Assembly: GCA_022578965.1 (NCBI GenBank)
Contig: MU400578.1
Location: forward strand, 62,001-126,000
DNA from: Xylaria sp. FL1777
Lineage: Eukaryota; Ascomycota; Sordariomycetes; Xylariales; Xylariaceae
Reading direction: 5' to 3'
DNA: 64,000 nt
A program made the position numbers and the translations under genes. This document shows positions 58,005 to 64,000 of this stretch, in pieces. The notes under the pieces are model-generated. The model saw only the letters and a program-made list of their open reading frames with translations. It was not told the origin of the DNA and did not search any database. How positions within the stretch are numbered: position 1 is the first letter of the stretch; every line of letters begins with the position of its first letter.

Positions 58005-60079
58005 CTATACTAACTGACCAAATGACAGACCAGCTAGTACTGGTTCTTCATCATCGTCATCAGGCTTCTCTGTCTCGAGCGTTTTCTTCGCCCAATAATT
58101 AGCATACTTGTCCACGTCCTCCCACTCCTCTACGAAGTATTCATTGTAGAATTTCTCGAGGAGCTCGCGGGGCTCGACCTTCCCTTGGGGCACCCGTTTC
58201 TCATACAACTTGTCAACCTTAGGGTCACCTGGAACGAATACCGGTGCCCTTGGCGGCCGCCCTCTCTCGAGATCCCTAAGCGCTTCGTCTAAATGTTGTA
58301 TACGATGCGTGCATATGTTCTCGAGATGTTGGAGTTTGGGTCGCCACATGGGTTCCTGCGCCATACACCCAGCGATAATTACCCGTAACGAGATGTCGAC
58401 ATTTTTCCAATCCGTTAGGATTTTGTAGCTTGAAGACTCTAGCAAGCGCCAACCAAATGTCATAAAGCTTTCAGAAGAACCACCAGCAGATATCTTGCGT
58501 TTGGCCTACAGAATCAGGTGTCATAAGTTTTGCGACTTGTAGTAAAATTCGACTGCATCACTGGGGACATTCCATTTGATTTGTAGGAGTAAAACCGCCA
58601 GGAGATCTTGGAATGAATAACCCGAAACTACTTACATAGGAGCGAAATTCATTTGGTATAAGTTGGAGAGTAATGAGATCGTGCATTATCTAGACAGTTT
58701 GTTAGACCACGCAGTTTCCTGATATGCTCTGGCTTATAAGTGGCCTCTAGAAACCGTAGCGATTCCATGAGCTTTCTGTACTAACATTGCCTATCTGATA
58801 AATATTTGTATGAGCGCCGAGGTTCCCGTCCGGGTCGAATTGTTCCTTCGTAAGCTTTCAGCAGAAATGTTCAACTACGCGATGACAGACACACTTACTG
58901 GGGCCTTGTACCTAGACTTACCCCATAAGGACTTCTTCCTGCTATAAATAAATTAGCAAAGTTTGGAGCTAGCATTCAAACTCACAATCATACACTTCAT
59001 AATGCCAATCGTTGTCCCATCGAAGCATGCAGCCGTAGTCTGCAATCTGTGAAATATCAGTATTGCGAGAAAGCTTTAATCTGCGCCATTAGGCTCATCG
59101 GAGAGTTGGTTACCTTGACTACAGGGTGCCACCTATGCTCTCTGTCCTCACGGGTCTCCTCATCAGGCGCGTACGCGACGAAAGCTGTTGGATTTTTCAG
59201 TAAATTTGGCTTATCGGTGTGCGACACCAGGCTACGAGGAAGTGCGGACTTACTATTGTAGACATCTATGTCACTATGGACTATTCTTGCAGGCTCTTGG
59301 TCCTCCGGGATGCCTCGCATGGTTTCACGGTTTATTTGCCCCTTTCTAGTCTCGGGAAGCCCATCATCTGGTGGGTATGCAATCCCGATGAGACCTCGAA
59401 CCACTAGTCATTTTTTTGATCAGCTCGTCGTTAATAACATGGACGACAGGAATCCATACGGCACAGAAATATACCCCATAGAATTCTATTAGGGATGTAT
59501 TCCATCACCCTGTCATCTATGTGTTCGTCTGTCAAAGTAGAGTTTAAAGCCTTTATGTCACCTATGCGGCACATTATTTTGTATAAACTACCGCAACCAA
59601 GCTCCTCCATGACTATTATTGGTATCCCTTGGGAGCAATTTTCGTTGTTGATGTCTGAACTTGGAAATGGAACCAGCATCTCTGGCAGGTCTGTCAGTTG
59701 GATCAGATGCTCGCAACCTTGGAATCGCTTCGTAGTTGATCATTAGTCACGTTCCCCTATCAGAGCGAAACGAGTAGCAAGTAGTTTCATTTACCTTCAT
59801 CCAGTAAATCTCACGCATCAGGGACCTAACACTGTTCGGGTGATTCGGTTTGACAAGTGTTTTAATAGCGACAGTGGGTTTACGGCCTTGGACCTTCGGC
59901 TGGTTCGTGGTCCATTTCTGTACGAGACCGAAGCCACCAGCGCCCAAAACAGTATTATATTGCATCTTGCCTTGATCCTCGAAGGGCTTCAACTTGGCAC
60001 GGAGTCTTTTCCATGCTGCCTGGGAATTTCTGAATTTCCGAGTGCGCAGTACTGGGGTCTGTACAAGCGAAGTATCCAT
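58005..60079 (-). CDS. Divergent fungal protein kinase
   Basis: Eight exons: complement(join(58005..58505,58636..58689,58786..58845,58899..58941,58994..59046,59114..59403,59460..59727,59795..60079)), 517 residues. N-lobe: GAGGFG loop (46-51), TVAIK with K73, and an E in the C helix (LMREIYW). Catalytic loop HSDIDVYN (227-234), the HxDxDxxN form of fungus-specific kinases instead of HRDLKPEN. The metal motif is ADYG (283-286) and the activation segment ends in RYKAPE (309-314). Then QIGN-IMHDLITLQLI (helix F) and CMAQEPMWRP near the lobe end. The C-terminal 90 residues are acidic (DDDDEE). Asp and Asn of the active site are present, so activity is possible, but the catalytic-loop Lys is Asp. 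Substrate unknown. The GTTAGT donor at 58785 and the short exons 4-7 are the less certain parts. Confidence 0.85.
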
Positions 60080-61174
60080 GACGGGCGTACTGACCGTGGT
60101 CAAGCAAAAACAGCAAATTGGACGTCGAGCTAAAAAGAGACAAGTACTAGAGTCATAAATTGCGGACCACGAGACCCCAAAAGAATGAATACAAGTGAAG
60201 ATCAATAGGACAGGACTTGGTACAGATATCAAGCAAGCATCATTGTAACAAAGGCATCAAAAGAGTCTTGTTAGACAACGAATTGAGTATAGCGCCAAAA
60301 CAGCGTAATGTTGATTTCCTGAAGGGCTCCTTTGAACTAGTATCGGAAAGTCTTTGAAACTATATCGTTTCCGTATCTCTTTGTGCAGTGGTGAACCAAT
60401 GCTCATTTGGGTGAAGGCTGCTTAATACTCATTCTTACATGAGCGGAACCGTTTGCCTCACGGGCAAATGAAACCAGGAAATTATTCATTCTACTCTGAT
60501 GACCGAACCCTTCCAACCCCGTACATACATCCAAGGCAACTCGAGCAGAAACGCCGCTGTCGCGTTGAGAGGCCTGTAAGCCCCTATAACGTATTTGATC
60601 TCAATGATACTCGCCACGTTTCTCGAGACACCGCTACTAATTTCAATTTTAACTTGTTTCTATCATTCGGGTTTCTTGCCTTTACTAAAAATTGACACTC
60701 ATCACTGTATCTTTGCAGCATAAATTTGTAGCAGTGGGTGCTCCTAGCAATACCTTCATAATCTAAGCGGTGAAAATCTTGTGAGATCAAAGTTACAGCA
60801 AGCCGCCAGGCAATAATCTGTAATAACTCCTTCACCTGATTTCACAGAGCAAAACTGCAGCGCTATACTGTAACACTATTATCAAAAAGTGGACATAGGT
60901 AAGTCGGGCGCTTGACTTATTTTTAGCTATAATATGCGGACTATGGAAAGTTATGGAAAATTCCAGGCATGCGGATATTGAGGATAGAGACACCGTTTCT
61001 TCTACCTCTTAAGTTATTAACGTATCAAATTCTCACCTAATTTTCACAGTGGAAAAAAACTAAGAGTTAATGATTGGCGCCTGATGTGATATTTGAAACT
61101 ATATCATATTTCATAGATGGTAGAGTAAGTCATAATACGATGACTCTTAGTTGAGAACCCGCCGATAGCATGAT
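60080..61174. other. Intergenic, AT-rich
   Basis: 1.1 kb between the kinase start and the esterase stop. AT-rich, no supported coding frame. Confidence 0.5.
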
Positions 61175-62163
61175 TTAGGATAAGATCCCAAAGAATTTAA
61201 GCATGACAGGTTCATTTGGAGGCGCAATATGCCCGACTCCTGCACCGAAGTATCCCACCAACTTGGAGCCGTCGCCATAGATCATTTGGGTGTACTGAGG
61301 GCCCTCGGGAACAGAATCCCCCGTGACATTGTTGGTGTTCGTGACATTTAACACAGCCGACCATTGCTTGAGCTGCTCATATCCACACTGAGGCCTGACG
61401 AGACCATCGGCGAGACCGTGGATAACTTGCATGCGGGGTCTTTTACCTGTGTAGCCGGGGTATGCATTGTGCACGAATTGAGCCCATTGCTCCGGAGTAT
61501 GCTGTAGGCCTTGGGCGCACGTCTGGTTGGCGCCGAAAGGCGTCGGGGCCGACGTACTGCCCGCGAAGCAGGCAAAGGGAGTTCCGGAGTACGCAGCGCC
61601 GGCTTCGAACACTTCGGGGTAGGATCCCGCCAGGACGTTCGTCATCATGGCGCCTGACGAGCCGCCCATGACGAACACTTTAGAGGGGTCGACATTGTAT
61701 TTGGGGATCGTATAGTTCACCATGCTAATGATCCCCAGGGCGTCGCCTGATCCGCCGTGAGTGAGGGACCCCGCATTGTTGACGTCCCAACAGTTGCTGT
61801 AGCGGGTCGTTTGCGGGTAGATGATGATGAAACCTTCGGTGTTTGCGTAAGATGGTAGCTTAGTCCCTGAGTACCATTGAGACGCAGTACCACCACATGG
61901 GTGAAGCTGAGTACATGAAAGGTTAGGAATAATTAGACCCTTTGAGATTGTCTGAGGAATGTGACTCAAACAACTGGAGATAAGGGAAACATCTCACGCA
62001 CAGCCACGATGAGAGATGGATTGCTTGCGACCTTGTCGGGGACGTAGATGAACATCTGGATTGACGTTGGGTTCGTGCCACCAAAGTTGGTGACTTGTTG
62101 GAGGGATGCTCCTAATGTTAAACCAGCCGCAGCCAGCGAGCCAAACGCAGTACTGAACTTCAT
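61175..62163 (-). CDS. Secreted acetylxylan esterase, CE1/PHB-depolymerase type
   Basis: Two exons: complement(join(61175..61906,62002..62163)), 297 residues. Residues 1-21 form a signal peptide (FGSLAAAGLTLGAS). The core is the alpha/beta hydrolase of CE1 esterases: LIVALHPCGGTASQWY rebuilt across the intron, ANTEGFIIIYPQT, NCWDV, nucleophile S137 in GGSSGAM, an Asp in HGLADGLV and a His in GVGHIAP near the end. It removes acetyl groups from xylan in plant cell walls. Its length matches the fungal family (about 300). A longer start at 62214 would put charged residues before the signal peptide and is not favoured. No cellulose-binding module. Possibly co-used with the nearby xylose reductase. 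Confidence 0.94.
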
Positions 62164-64000
62164 GTTAGCAGGTGTACTATTTGCTTGATACAATGAGAAA
62201 ACACTAGAGGTCAAATCATCTACATAGTCAAGTTTCTCCTTTCAACGACCTTGACATTATTATATTTACCTCCAAGGCGACTTGTTCTCCGAGTTCAGGT
62301 GCCATTTGTGAGTTTTTTTGCGGGGTGACAGTCAATTTGCCGGGACGGGTAGCGATCACGGGAATTCAAGAACCTTTAAGCTTCTCCGTGTAGGATTGCC
62401 GGCTAAGATATACTATGCGGACGAAACTTTTTCATTCACAGAAAAGACTGTATATGCCGTAAAAAGATGCCGGCGGTTCGATCTAAGCACATCTTTACGG
62501 AATCAAAGCCCAATGTAGATGAACATAGTATAGGCAGAGCTCAAATGAGATCCTCGGGGGGAGGATAGATAAGAAAGACCAAGCCTGTTGCCACGGATGT
62601 TAAAGATACGAGTGTGTATTTCATGCTACCTTGATTATTAAAGAGGGACAACTAAAGAAAAAGAAAGATGTTCATGAGGAATGAGAAAACTAAACTATAC
62701 GAGGAAATAATAATTAAAAAAAGCGCTACTTTGTTAACCGTTTCATCAACATCCATGGGCGAGTCAACAAGAAGCCTGTTGTTAATATCGACTGCCTTGG
62801 AAGGGTGCGGGTCAATAAGAGCGTTTAAAAGCCGTTATTTTCAACTAGAGCTATGTTATTCTCAGCAGCTATCTATCGAAGACCGAAGGATTGCTTCTGT
62901 CGTAAGCGATTCTCTCTTAATGAAAGACATTGTCTCGTATGCAGGCACGATGTTTCTTTCCGTTCTCTTTTGAAAGTCGCGTCATGCATCCCATGATAAG
63001 CAAGAAATAAACAGATATATGATGACCGTTCAGGGGCGATCGCGAAGAATAGTCCCAGGCTAGAAATATTGTCGAATCTCTGGCTTAGATTCACTGCCGC
63101 TCGCAGAAAGACTGTTGCTCAGGACGTGGGCGCCATGACATATTTTTGAATCACCACATCTTTGGAGCATGGAATGTTAAATCAGAGATCTTGCAAGTAA
63201 ATACTATAACTAGTTATATTTTATGCGACTACCAGTTACTCACGAGTGATAGTTAAATAAACACGACCAAGCTTTAGCTGGCCACTAGATTGGCCATGCT
63301 TCTATTACATCTACGGCGCTACTCATTTGACTAACCTGGATAGATCTTGCTATATATATAAATGAGATGCCTGTTGTGCCTTATACTATACATTCTTCTT
63401 GAGTCTATATACAATTGGTCCGGCCTTGCTAACCTTTCGGGTCCCCCGATACGTCTCAGATTAGTGAGGGCTGAATCGCCTCACTTCTGGATACGAGAGA
63501 TAGTCTCAATAGGTCTCTAATCTTGGACAGCGTACAAGGTGTTCAGCGCGATTAGCACGTGTAACAATTCGCTAGCCCCTTTAAAAGCGTTGTAATGTTG
63601 GTGGTTTGACTTTTACTACCTATCTGTTTTTGTTAGTTAGAAGTACCGTTAATCTTATTCATTATAGTCTATTACGATTATTTTTCTACAAGCTATTGTG
63701 TAAATCATACTTTTTCTTCAATCTACAGAAATTTCTGTGCGCAAGTTGAGACCATAGGTAACCTCTAGTCATTGTTCCCTTCGTTAAAAGGGGCAATGTT
63801 ATTGTTGAATTGCCAGATTAGGTTTAACGCATCTATTACCGAGTTAGTATGTATGCCCACTACCTACATTTTCTCCTAAAATGGCCCCGGGGTGTTCAGA
63901 CAGCTTTATAGTACAAAATCAATCACGAGACGTTATAATTTACAACATTAAATTTGTTGAAAGTCTTCTAGCCCAGCAATATTCATTCTTTTACAAAATT
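62164..64000. other. AT-rich intergenic at the right edge
   Basis: 1.8 kb upstream of the esterase. No coding frame that I trust; the frame at 62668-62973 has a weak ABC-transporter-like stretch but no further support. AT-rich toward 64000. Confidence 0.5.

Noticed and set aside
62668..62973. A 101-codon frame with a short stretch (GCGSIRAF) similar to ABC-C transporter membrane domains
   Set aside because: Only about 40 residues resemble the family, and no nucleotide-binding motif occurs nearby. Too weak to call even a relic.
63415..63485. A GC-rich patch in AT-rich DNA, tested by eye as a tRNA or 5S RNA
   Set aside because: No cloverleaf, no T-arm consensus and no 5S internal boxes could be drawn.

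Overview
This window comes from the nuclear genome of a filamentous ascomycete (Pezizomycotina, most likely a Sordariomycete). The signs are short introns (48-351 nt, mostly 50-90) with GT donors, CTAAC/CTGAC-type branch points close to the AG, and families typical of these fungi: Zn2Cys6 regulator, HET, 2EXR, HeLo-like/ankyrin, WSC mucin and fungal rhodopsin-like membrane proteins. All gene models were spliced by hand. Exon lists are in the evidence fields, and phases were checked at each junction. The class-level placement is inference.

Layout. 1-2.9 kb: two head-to-head AIG1-like P-loop proteins, the left one cut by the window edge. 3.4-6.8 kb: a secreted amidohydrolase divergent from a Zn2Cys6 transcription factor. 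7.1-17.3 kb: a small orphan, a HET-domain gene, a tRNA-Pro(TGG) with intron, a 2EXR gene and a conserved orphan with a split C2H2 finger, separated by long gene-poor DNA. 18.8-22.0 kb: a six-exon, 999-residue protein with a HeLo-like N-terminus, an ankyrin unit and two C-terminal membrane segments. 22.9-32.7 kb is a housekeeping stretch: MEMO1 family protein, plasma-membrane syntaxin, an orphan, APC11 and a rhodanese. 34.2-38.8 kb: one 1522-residue WSC mucin-like surface protein in three exons. 39.8-42.8 kb: ribosomal protein uS5 and a secreted bacterial-type substrate-binding protein.

44.6-52.0 kb is an accessory block: a P450 and a SAM methyltransferase, surrounded by three decayed rhodopsin-like genes. 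Two of these carry TAG stops at conserved positions. 53.1-62.2 kb: SDS22, a xylose-reductase-type aldo-keto reductase, an eight-exon fungal-type kinase and a secreted CE1-type acetylxylan esterase. The last 1.8 kb has no gene I can support.

Connections between genes are mostly inferred. The reductase and esterase both fit plant cell-wall use. The HET, HeLo-like and AIG1-like genes fit self/non-self or immune-like functions. The P450 and methyltransferase may be a small secondary-metabolite pair. A 10-bp palindrome, TACCTAGGTA, recurs six times, always between genes.
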